Source of the DNA: an uncultured Campylobacter sp. | GTDB lineage: Bacteria; Campylobacterota; Campylobacteria; Campylobacterales; Campylobacteraceae | DNA: 13,578 nt | Assembly: GCF_938045225.1 (NCBI RefSeq) | Contig: NZ_CALINL010000042.1 | Location: 1 to 13,578 of the forward strand | Reading direction: 5' to 3' | Shown: piece after piece, positions 5,899-12,207 of the stretch | How positions within the stretch are numbered: the stretch's first letter is position 1 | How the letters are laid out: every line of letters begins with the position of its first letter | Notes under the pieces: generated by a model | Seen by the model: the letters and a program-made list of their open reading frames with translations, nothing else | Databases searched by the model: none | Told to the model about the DNA's origin: nothing | Made by a program: the position numbers and the translations under genes

Positions 5899-8800
5899 TC
5901 CGTTTTCGTCTAAATTTTTTGCCTTAAACTCTTCAAATTTAGCCGCGGCCGCCTTATCTCCGCTTTGAGCCGCTTTCTTTAGCTTATTGAGTTCGGCAGT
6001 CTTTAGTATTGCCTCTTTTTTGATAGGGTCTAGCTCGTTGCGATACGCCGCTTTTACTTCAAAGCTCATATTTTTTAGCCTTGCCGCGTCGCCGACGCCT
6101 GCTAGCTCCTCTAGCGCGCTTTGCTTTACGGGGATGCTATCTATATCCTTTTTGCTATACCCGTCCACTCTTAGGCTTCCATCCTCTGCAATATCGACGA
6201 AAAATCTCTTCTTATCCCCGTCTTTGCCGATCTTGTCAAAGTAAATTTTGCTTTCATTGATTACTTTAAAGTCTGCATTTTTGATATCATTTTTTAGGAC
6301 GGCTAGCTGTTTATCGCTTAAATTTACGCTTTTGCCGAGCTCTTGGGTTGTTATCTCTTTCGTATCAAATTTACTTATCAGCCCGGCTTTAAAATTTGAG
6401 TCGTTAAAGCTCTCTTTTCTCATCGCCGCTATACTCTCGTCTAGCTCGCGCTCTACGTTTGGATGTTCGCGCTTTATCTCTTCTATCTTGCGGCTGTAGC
6501 TTATATTCTCGTTGCTAACGGAGTTTTTATAGTAAACTACGTTTTTATCAGTGGATTTAATTAATGCCTTTAACTTGCCTAAATTGTCACTAAGGTCGTA
6601 AAAGGTTTTATGTATTAAATTTCCGTTTGCGTCCACGGCAAAGCTAGCCAGATGCGTCATGCCGTCGTCCGCCTCAAACGGTTTATAAAATATTAAGCTA
6701 TCTTGCGCTACTATTTTTCGTTTGCCGTCTGAACCACTCGCGCGTTTGGCGTTTTGGCGCGTTTGCGAAAATTGCCCAGTAGTATTTTGGGACACTTCGG
6801 CGCGATACTTTTGCTTTACGACAAATAGCGGATCGGCAAGGGTATCTAAAAACGCCCCGCTTATATCCCCTCTATCGCTAAAATAAGTATTGCCTGATTT
6901 TAAATGTTTCCATGCGCTATTTACATTTACGGCTACATCGCCGAATTTATCTGAAATAGGCGTTTTTATAAAAGAAATTCCCTTGTCGTTTACCCTAAAC
7001 TGGGCTTTAAATTCATTTTTGCTTATAGCTTTTGGTAGCGGTGTGGCCTCTTTGCTAAGAGCGTTTAAATTTATGCGGTCTTTACTTAGAAAATCTCTTT
7101 CAAGCTCACGACTTAAATTTAAGTCGCCGTGGCCTATATTCACCCGCTCGCCTCTAGGAGCGTCAAGAGTATGAAGGGGGTGTTTTTGATACTCGGCATT
7201 TTCTTTTAAATAAAGCTCATAGCCCTTTTTATAGTCGTCCCCCGTAAACCCTAGCCTATCTTTGATTTTTTCATAGAGCTCGCCAAGCCTAGCTTCTTCT
7301 TGCGCGCTAAGCTCATCACCCTTATCGTTAAGATAATCGTCAAATTTCTTTGATAGCTCATGATACTCCATATACTCTTTATCGCCTGTCATCCTTTGCA
7401 GTTGAGCTTCTTCTTTATACGGGAAAAACTCCATAGAAGTAGAGTTTTTAAAGCCGTCATAGCTTACGTCGTTCATTCTTTTTTGCACGTTTCTAGCTTC
7501 TACTTCCCCGCCTGCGAGCCAATATTTACCGTTTTTAGAGCTAGCCCCAGGGCTAAATCCTTCGATTTCTTGGATAGCGTGCTGTATTTCGTGGTATAAA
7601 GTACTCTTAAAATCCGTCGTTTTTTCGTTTATTATGAACGTTTTTTGAGAGGGGATAAACCCGCCGTCTGCACTACCTAACGCTTTTAGCGCCGCCGGGT
7701 TATATTCGCCGGCTACCTCCACCTTGTATAGCTGTAACTCAGGATAGGCCTCGTAAAGCTTTTCGTCGTTTAAAACATTATATAAAACGGTGTTTCTCGG
7801 AGGATTCGGTTTTAATTCTCCGCCTCTTGGATTTATTTCAAATTTCCACTTGTCGTCGATTTCATCCTTAAACCACCCCGTCTTTTGCCAAATTTCTACT
7901 TCGTCAGCACCTTTTTCTAGCATCGCTTTAGCCTGATCTAGTTTGCCGACGTTTGCCGTGATCGCTTTTTCTCCGGCAAAGGAATTTAAACTTACGTCCT
8001 TGCCGTTTGAGTAGAGCTTGCCTAAGAGCTTTGGATTGTCGTTTGCCATCTGCGGCATCTTCTCGGCCACGCCTAGGATTTGATTATAAAGCTTCGGCGT
8101 CATTTTTCTTAGCCCCGTAGCTACGGCTTTGCCGCCTGCAAGCCCCGCCAAAAATCCCGCAGCGAATCTCTCAGGGCTAAAATTCCCGTCCTCGTCGATA
8201 GAATTTAGCGTACCTGCGACTAGGCCGCTACCTAGATGAGCGTTTGAGTTTGCCGTTAGCCCGCCGCCGATGCTAGCGCCGCTTCCTTGTTTTTCCACCA
8301 CTTGCTTTGTTGCAGCTGCGGCATCAGCCTGGCCATCTGCTTTAGCGGCCCATTGTTGCTCCATTTGCTCATCGCTCTGGGCTGGCCGCTTTGTCTGGCT
8401 AGCATTTGTAGTATCCCGTCGGCCTTGGCGTAGTATTTGCTCATCGCCTGCTTGTCTTCGGTCTGCTCGGCCTGCATTATCGCCGATACTAGAAACGCTA
8501 TCTCGTAGTCCGTTAGCTTCTTTTTCATTGACTAAATTTCCTTTTTGGGATATAATTTCATCAGTAGCGCTAGGAACTTGAACGCGCGAATGGGGGTCGA
8601 AAGTCCTAGCAAGCCCCCTACGAACCTCTACTTTTATCCCCTTTTTTATTTCGCTTCGCAGTTGGCTTTTGTCCTTTAGCGCATAAGCCGTAATAAAATC
8701 TATATTTCCGTCTTTATCCGTAACGATACTCAAAAAATTTACGTTTTTTGTTTTACTGTTTACATCCGTAAATACGAAAGGTTTGATATTGCTTATCCTC

Positions 8801-9474
8801 CCGTCAGACCTAAAAATCTTTATCAAAGGCTCCTCTATAGTAGGCATTATGTAGTTTAGATATGCCATCCTATGATCAAGCGCCTTGCTATCGCGTTCGC
8901 CAGCTTTGTCTGCAAAATGATTTAAAATTTTATCTCTACTTGGATTATTTTTCGTCTTGGCCAAAAAATTAAACAGGTTGCTGCTAGGTTCAAGCTCAGT
9001 AGCGTTCGCGCGCAAAAAATCATCGTCTATTTTTGACGAAAAATCTATTACGCCGTTGCCTTCGTAAACCTCGAGGTTTGCCTCCCCGCCGTCTCTCATC
9101 GTCAAGCCTTCGCCCTCTATCTCGTTTTTAGCCTTGATCTCGGCAGCGACGCGCGTGCGGACGTTGTTTTCATAAACTTCGGCCGCTTTGCCGTTTGCGT
9201 AGTCTTTGGCGATATTTATATCTTTTTGGATATAGGCTTGTGTAAAAGCCTGCGCGCTCTCGTCCGAAAAACCTCTTTGTTTTAGCCTTGCGGCGTAAAT
9301 TTCCGGAGTATAGGCCTGCGCCGCGATATCTTTTTCAAGCGCATAAAATATCCCTTGCCCTGCAAGTCTAGGATCTACGTCCGCTCCTATTAAAATGATT
9401 TTGTCGTAGACCGAAGGTTTTAAACCTTGTCTAGATGTTGCAGGGGCTTGATAGCCCGTACTTGTGATTGCCAT
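5869..9474 (-). CDS. giant polyvalent protein: PBECR2-like nuclease, zincin-like protease and second nuclease-like region
   Basis: A 1201-residue protein. The start is secure: ATG at 9474 with AGGAGC at 9479-9484. Residues 1-125 are an alpha-helical head. About 140-270 resemble PBECR2 (phage barnase/EndoU/colicin E5-D/RelE-like nuclease 2), with DKILNHFADK at 181-190 and LNYIMPTIEEP at 206-216; the same pattern recurs in the ORF at 12147-13421. EIISQ (306-310) is a junction linker. Residues 317-404 form a hydrophilic stretch that also encodes another ORF in a different frame. The glycine-rich segment GLVAGTLNSIDEDGNF (417-432) is shared with the ORF at 10407-12047. A zincin-like region has HEIQH at 628-632 and GGEVEAR at 655-661, whose Glu could be the third zinc ligand. 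About 815-985 resembles a second barnase/EndoU-like module. The rest is charged and helical. It may be injected with phage DNA and act on host RNA and proteins. Domain names are from memory; activity is inferred. Confidence 0.75.
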   Translation of the reverse strand: MAITSTGYQAPATSRQGLKPSVYDKIILIGADVDPRLAGQGIFYALEKDIAAQAYTPEIYAARLKQRGFSDESAQAFTQAYIQKDINIAKDYANGKAAEVYENNVRTRVAAEIKAKNEIEGEGLTMRDGGEANLEVYEGNGVIDFSSKIDDDFLRANATELEPSSNLFNFLAKTKNNPSRDKILNHFADKAGERDSKALDHRMAYLNYIMPTIEEPLIKIFRSDGRISNIKPFVFTDVNSKTKNVNFLSIVTDKDGNIDFITAYALKDKSQLRSEIKKGIKVEVRRGLARTFDPHSRVQVPSATDEIISQKGNLVNEKEANGLRDSVSSIGDNAGRADRRQAGDEQILRQGRRDTTNASQTKRPAQSDEQMEQQWAAKADGQADAAAATKQVVEKQGSGASIGGGLTANSNAHLGSGLVAGTLNSIDEDGNFSPERFAAGFLAGLAGGKAVATGLRKMTPKLYNQILGVAEKMPQMANDNPKLLGKLYSNGKDVSLNSFAGEKAITANVGKLDQAKAMLEKGADEVEIWQKTGWFKDEIDDKWKFEINPRGGELKPNPPRNTVLYNVLNDEKLYEAYPELQLYKVEVAGEYNPAALKALGSADGGFIPSQKTFIINEKTTDFKSTLYHEIQHAIQEIEGFSPGASSKNGKYWLAGGEVEARNVQKRMNDVSYDGFKNSTSMEFFPYKEEAQLQRMTGDKEYMEYHELSKKFDDYLNDKGDELSAQEEARLGELYEKIKDRLGFTGDDYKKGYELYLKENAEYQKHPLHTLDAPRGERVNIGHGDLNLSRELERDFLSKDRINLNALSKEATPLPKAISKNEFKAQFRVNDKGISFIKTPISDKFGDVAVNVNSAWKHLKSGNTYFSDRGDISGAFLDTLADPLFVVKQKYRAEVSQNTTGQFSQTRQNAKRASGSDGKRKIVAQDSLIFYKPFEADDGMTHLASFAVDANGNLIHKTFYDLSDNLGKLKALIKSTDKNVVYYKNSVSNENISYSRKIEEIKREHPNVERELDESIAAMRKESFNDSNFKAGLISKFDTKEITTQELGKSVNLSDKQLAVLKNDIKNADFKVINESKIYFDKIGKDGDKKRFFVDIAEDGSLRVDGYSKKDIDSIPVKQSALEELAGVGDAARLKNMSFEVKAAYRNELDPIKKEAILKTAELNKLKKAAQSGDKAAAAKFEEFKAKNLDENGNIKDGLSLC
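8256..8528 (-). CDS. 90-residue ORF nested out of frame in the polyvalent gene, unrecognised
   Basis: This ORF lies wholly inside the 1201-residue gene on the same strand, in another frame. It has an ATG at 8528 and an AAAAAGGA stretch about 10 bases upstream. It reads as an ordinary amphipathic helical protein (LTDYEIAFLVSAIMQAEQ near the start, later Trp- and Met-rich with QSKWWKNKEAA), and its codons look native (CTA for Leu, AGA for Arg). The enclosing frame here is a hydrophilic linker with several CGA and CGG Arg codons that are rare elsewhere in that gene. At the matching linker of the ORF at 10407-12047 only about 20 residues separate IISQN from the glycine-rich segment, so this stretch looks inserted. 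It may be a genuine overlapping gene, a gene fragment captured out of frame, or chance. Confidence 0.4.
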   Translation of the reverse strand: MKKKLTDYEIAFLVSAIMQAEQTEDKQAMSKYYAKADGILQMLARQSGQPRAMSKWSNNGPLKQMARLMPQLQQSKWWKNKEAALASAAG

Positions 9475-9520
9475 AATCGCTCCTTTTTGTATGGTTTAGG
9501 GCAATTATCGCGCAAGTCGC

Positions 9521-9646
9521 AGTGTCAAATCTACCTAGTTTTGGGAAAAATTAGAAAAAAATAGTGTCAAAATTTGCATAATTTGGGAAAAATAGGAAAA
9601 ATTACCCAAAAATTACCGCATTTTTTGGGAAATATGGGGTACCCCT
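9521..9646. promoter_or_regulatory. three TTTGGGAAA boxes at exact 42-bp spacing before the 1201-residue gene
   Basis: TTTGGGAAA occurs at 9540, 9582 and 9624, exactly 42 bp apart, about four helical turns, so all boxes face the same side of the DNA. The first two lie in tandem 42-bp units starting AGTGTCAAA (9521 and 9563), about 69% identical by hand alignment. Read on the minus strand, AGTGTCAAA gives TTGACA, an exact -35 consensus, twice. GATAAT (about 9505-9510 on the minus strand) could be a -10. This fits a cooperative operator controlling the polyvalent gene. Confidence 0.5.
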
Positions 9647-9657
9647 TAAAAAAGGGG
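9636..9657. repeat. overlapping palindromes
   Basis: GGGGTACCCC at 9636-9645 is a perfect palindrome. It overlaps a hairpin in which CCCCTT (9642-9647) pairs with AAGGGG (9652-9657) around an AAAA loop. The two cannot form together. No U-run follows on the minus strand, so it is at best a weak terminator for the zinc-ribbon gene. Confidence 0.45.
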
Positions 9658-9686
9658 ATTTGATTGTTAAGTTTTGTTGCTTTGTA

Positions 9687-9932
9687 TTATTTTATCTCAA
9701 TATCGTCGCATATCAAGCTAATATCCGCTCCGCTTGCTTCTCTTAACGTTTTTAGAGTATGTTTAATGTTTCTCATCGCCTCTATGTTTAGCGTTTGAGG
9801 TAGCCACTCCGCACCGCAGTTAGGGCACTCATTTAGAAAAACCTTGTGCGTTTCAAACACAAACGATATGGATGTCTGACAATACATACAAACAAATTCT
9901 ATGCCTTTTATATTTTTTACGTTTTGTTTCAT
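9687..9932 (-). CDS. small zinc-ribbon protein, function unknown
   Basis: An 81-residue protein with two CxxC pairs: Cys15/Cys18 (FVCMYCQ) and Cys36/Cys39 (ECPNCGAEW). The 17-residue spacing is normal for a zinc ribbon. The second half (about 49-70) is a likely helix. GGAG at 9942-9945 lies 9 bases before the ATG at 9932, supporting this start. On the minus strand it follows the orphan toxin tail at 10020-10208 and precedes the giant polyvalent gene by about 210 bp. In that position it could be an immunity partner of the lost toxin, a regulator of the boxes downstream, or unrelated. Nothing in the sequence decides between these. Confidence 0.6.
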   Translation of the reverse strand: MKQNVKNIKGIEFVCMYCQTSISFVFETHKVFLNECPNCGAEWLPQTLNIEAMRNIKHTLKTLREASGADISLICDDIEIK

Positions 9933-9971
9933 TACGTTGTTCTCCTTTTTTGATTTTTTTTTACCTTATTT

Positions 9972-10015
9972 GCCCGTATCTCGCTATTCTAAACCTTTAA
10001 ATTTTACGGTATAAT
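9972..10015. repeat. post-stop repeat, copy 1
   Basis: A 44-bp sequence that matches 10361-10403 with two substitutions and a short mismatch/indel near AATTTTACGG versus AATTTATGG. On the minus strand it begins 4 bases after the stop codon of an orphan tail. Its + strand end is GGTATAAT. Confidence 0.8.
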
Positions 10016-10019
10016 ATCC

Positions 10020-10208
10020 CTAAGGGTTTCGCGTATGTGTGGGGTCTAATTTTATTTCGGGCTCGTAACCCGAGCGGGTAAGAGCGGACTTAGTCCGTCC
10101 CCAGCGCGAAGCCTTTGTAGTTTTTATATCTCCTTTTTCAAAATACATCGTTTTAAAAGCTAGCTCATTTCTTTTTTTCTTAATTTCCTCGACTGCACTC
10201 CAAGCCTT
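10020..10208 (-). pseudogene. orphan C-terminal tail of a PBECR-type module
   Basis: A 62-codon frame with no start codon, open from after a TAA (10209-10211) to a TAG (10020-10022). It contains NELAFKTMYFEKG, identical to the end of the ORF at 10407-12047, followed by a different sequence ending GYEPEIKLDPTHTRNP (the paralogue has RGYEPDANSFAPLKG). DNA matches run over about 40 bp (10130-10170 versus 10500-10539) with very few differences. It is therefore a severed 3' end of a second, diverged nuclease gene with its own post-stop repeat, not a functional gene by itself. Confidence 0.7.
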
Positions 10209-10310
10209 TTATTTATGGTATAATACGATTGTCGATCCTGTTGGCGATAGACCGTTCGTCTGTAAAAGCTTGTTATAACGGAGTAGTCCGAAGTTTGGAG
10301 GATCGATAAA
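10209..10310 (-). pseudogene. second orphan tail, unrelated in sequence
   Basis: A 33-codon frame between stops at 10311-10313 and 10209-10211 with no start codon. It ends in RYNKLLQTNGLSPTGSTIVL followed by YHK. It reads like the C-terminus of a globular protein, possibly a toxin domain, but I cannot name the family. Immediately after its stop come about 14 bases of the post-stop repeat (10211-10224), then the tail at 10020-10208 begins. Another frame is also open here without a start, so the choice of frame is uncertain. Confidence 0.35.
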
Positions 10311-10326
10311 CTACCTTTACTCCGTT
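10277..10326. repeat. perfect 9-bp inverted repeat
   Basis: AACGGAGTA at 10277-10285 and TACTCCGTT at 10318-10326 are perfect inverted copies 32 bp apart, at the upstream edge of the second orphan tail. A smaller pair, TCGATCC near 10232 and GGATCGA near 10300, overlaps. No known attachment or resolution site is recognised. Confidence 0.55.
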
Positions 10327-10360
10327 CAGCATTTTGTTTTTTATATTGTTTATCTTTTTT

Positions 10361-10403
10361 GCCCGCATCTAGCTATTCTAAACCTTTAAATTTATGGTAT
10401 AAT
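10361..10403. repeat. post-stop repeat, copy 2
   Basis: This is the partner of 9972-10015. On the minus strand it begins 3 bases after the TAG (10407-10409) of the polyvalent ORF. The + strand end reads TGGTATAAT, a perfect extended -10 sequence. A 14-base fragment of the same element is at 10211-10224. Confidence 0.8.
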
Positions 10404-10406
10404 GAT

Positions 10407-12047
10407 CTAACCTTTTAAAGGCGCAAAAGAATTAGCGTCCGGCTCATAACCGCGAAGTAGCGTTTGAGCGTCTTTAAAAGCCTCACTATTTTTTAGGCTC
10501 CCTTTTTCAAAATACATAGTTTTAAAAGCTAGCTCATTTGCCTTTTTTCTTATACTTTCTACAACTACATAATAATGCTCACTTAATTGTTTCCCGCTTA
10601 TTAATACGTCTTGTTTTATGTTATCTTTTGTAATCGCTTGCACATCTGCTTCGTCGGCGTATTGCGCCCACTTTGCTATATCATCGTAGGCTACTGGTTT
10701 TTGCCCACTCTTTTTTACCAAGTCGCTATCCTTGCCGTGCCTATTTATCGTGTGTCTTACGGCATCGCTTGATATTGTTCTCTTTACATTGGCATATCTA
10801 AAACCAAGTTTTTGCGCGATCTTTGGACTTAAAACGTCTATTGCGACGTTTTGTCTATTATTGGTTAGGTACTCTACTATCTCCGCGTTTAGATTCTCTC
10901 TGCCGATAGGCGTCATATCTCGCCCCTTTTGCGCGCTAGCTTCTATCGTCTTTTTGGTTTGCTCGTTTTTTATTGCCTGAGCGTATCTACCTTTTGCGGC
11001 TTCTATCATTTGGGTTTTGGTTTTATCGCTTATGTTCTTATCGGCTATTAGTTTTTGTAGAAATTTGCCCATATCGGGCATTTTTATCTTGTCGACCTTG
11101 CCTGATAGACTTTCTTTGCCCGCTTTATCTTTCCCGATATTTACTATCTGATCGTATAGTTTAGGGTTTGTCTTTTTTAGGGTAGCGGCTGTTACCTTTG
11201 AGCCAAAAAGCCCGTATATAAAACCTTTAGCAAATTTCTCCGCGTCAAAGTTTCCGTTTTCGTCTTTAGCGTTTAGAGTTCCGCCCGCTAGGCCTGCGCC
11301 TACGCGAGGGTTAGCGTGTGTTTTTATCGCTGTTTCGTCTTTAGCTGCATTTTGTGATATAATACTATCGTTAAAACGAGCTAAACGGGCATCTTGCCCC
11401 AACGTTAACGCCCCGGCCGGCTTAGTATCGGTGTGTGAGTGTAGGGCGTCCTCACTAGCTCGTTTTGCTTCTTTTTCCTCAGACGTCATTTTTCTACGAT
11501 TTGCATGTATAATTTTTTTATCGCCCTTGTCTATTACTATGTCTTTCATCTTGTTATCGTCTACTTTACCTAAATATACGCTATTTTCGCTTTTACCGCT
11601 TTTTACTACGCTCGGTCTGTCTAAAACGTATTCTATTAATTCTTTTACGGCTCTCTTGCTATTGTGCATTTCGGGGTGTTCGGACTTTAGCCAAGCCAAA
11701 GAGGCCGTTATAACGTCGTCTATACCGGTTTGAGCTTTTAGCCAGTCGTCAAGCTCAAATTTAACCTGATCTAGATAAGTAAGCTTGCCGTCCCTCATCG
11801 TCCAGCCATCGCCTTTTACGACTTCTTGTTTTGCTTCTGCTTGCCCTAGCTTACTTCCTTGTTCGGCTGTTACCTTTGAGCCAAATAACCCGTATATGAA
11901 ACCTTTAGTAAATTTCTCCGCGTCGAAATTCTCGTTTTCGTCTTTAGCGTTTAGAGTCCCGCCCGCTAGGCCTGTTCCTGCGCGTGGGTTAGCATAGGTT
12001 TTTATTTCTAGTTCGTCTTTAGCTGAATTTTGTGATATAATAATCAT
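10407..12047 (-). CDS. modular polyvalent protein with duplicated linker and two nuclease-like modules
   Basis: A 546-residue protein from ATG at 12047; a TTG at 12095 would add 16 residues. Neither start has a clear ribosome binding site, and the protein begins at once inside the IISQN linker, so it may be a truncated distal part of a larger protein. Residues 3-60 and 229-286 are two copies of one linker (IISQN.AKDE, then GLAGGTLNAKDEN and GFIYGLFGSKVTA). Between them is module A (90-205), PBECR-like, with AVKELIEYVLDRPSVV at 133-148 and DIVIDK..KKIIHANRRKM at 169-187. Module B (400-515) is another barnase/EndoU-like nuclease, with SDAVRHTINRHGKDSD at 427-442 and LAFKTMYFEKG at 506-516; the His residues are candidate catalytic residues. 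It is in the same reading frame as the upstream ORF, from which a TGA separates it. Nuclease function is inferred from family resemblance. Confidence 0.65.
   Translation of the reverse strand: MIIISQNSAKDELEIKTYANPRAGTGLAGGTLNAKDENENFDAEKFTKGFIYGLFGSKVTAEQGSKLGQAEAKQEVVKGDGWTMRDGKLTYLDQVKFELDDWLKAQTGIDDVITASLAWLKSEHPEMHNSKRAVKELIEYVLDRPSVVKSGKSENSVYLGKVDDNKMKDIVIDKGDKKIIHANRRKMTSEEKEAKRASEDALHSHTDTKPAGALTLGQDARLARFNDSIISQNAAKDETAIKTHANPRVGAGLAGGTLNAKDENGNFDAEKFAKGFIYGLFGSKVTAATLKKTNPKLYDQIVNIGKDKAGKESLSGKVDKIKMPDMGKFLQKLIADKNISDKTKTQMIEAAKGRYAQAIKNEQTKKTIEASAQKGRDMTPIGRENLNAEIVEYLTNNRQNVAIDVLSPKIAQKLGFRYANVKRTISSDAVRHTINRHGKDSDLVKKSGQKPVAYDDIAKWAQYADEADVQAITKDNIKQDVLISGKQLSEHYYVVVESIRKKANELAFKTMYFEKGSLKNSEAFKDAQTLLRGYEPDANSFAPLKG
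11188..11364. repeat. 177-bp linker repeat, copy 1
   Basis: It encodes the second IISQN plus glycine-rich segment of the 546-residue ORF. It aligns without gaps to 11866-12042, with about 21 differences in 177 by hand (about 88% identity). The offset is 678 bp, or 226 codons. Confidence 0.85.
11811..11864 (-). repeat. EQGSK..KQE.VKG junction linker
   Basis: Residues 62-79 of the 546-residue ORF (EQGSKLGQAEAKQEVVKG). Close relatives are at 12654-12710 (EQGSKIEQARVKREAVKGE) and, with a 20-base deletion, at about 13512-13547. It is a second recurring module boundary. Confidence 0.7.
11866..12042. repeat. 177-bp linker repeat, copy 2
   Basis: It encodes the first IISQN plus glycine-rich segment, at the start of the 546-residue ORF. 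Its last 31 bp (12012-12042) recur at 11334-11364 and 12948-12978 with one or two changes. Confidence 0.85.
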
Positions 12048-12207
12048 TAGTCTGCGCGACCCGCTGCGCGTCGTCCTTATAAGGCGAAAATGCAAGCCTT
12101 TGGCTATCTTTAGCCATTGATGCAGACTGAAATGTTTTATTGCCCGTCAACCGTTTTTGCGTCGTGCCATAATCGATAAAATTTCTATCGCTGTAATAGT
12201 CAAATAT
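12019..12207 (-). pseudogene. displaced C-terminus of the neighbouring polyvalent ORF (-1 frame)
   Basis: Switching to the -1 frame at the A6 run (T6 on the + strand, 12207-12212) continues the ORF at 12147-13421 for 62 residues to TAA at 12019-12021. The sequence begins IFDYYSDRNFIDYGTTQKR and includes DSQRLAFSPYKDDAQRVAQT. It reads like the natural end of the nuclease fold after NFRVVIDEFNDGKK, unlike the annotated end ILSIMARRKNG. The full -1 product would be 467 residues. It is a frameshift by mutation, by phase variation, or by programmed slippage. Confidence 0.55.

Noticed and set aside
10057..10100. tRNA-like or terminator hairpins (GCTCG/CGAGC, CGGAC/GTCCG)
   Set aside because: No cloverleaf or acceptor stem could be built and no U-run follows; the sequence is explained by the orphan tail frame.
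10260..10340. Small ORF beginning near 10368 on the minus strand (MRAKKINNIKNK...)
   Set aside because: Only 31 codons with no ribosome binding site, and it overlaps another open frame that looks more like a protein tail.
12048..12095. TTG start at 12095 for the 546-residue ORF
   Set aside because: The added residues overlap the -1 frame tail of the neighbouring gene and have no ribosome binding site; the ATG at 12047 is not strong either.
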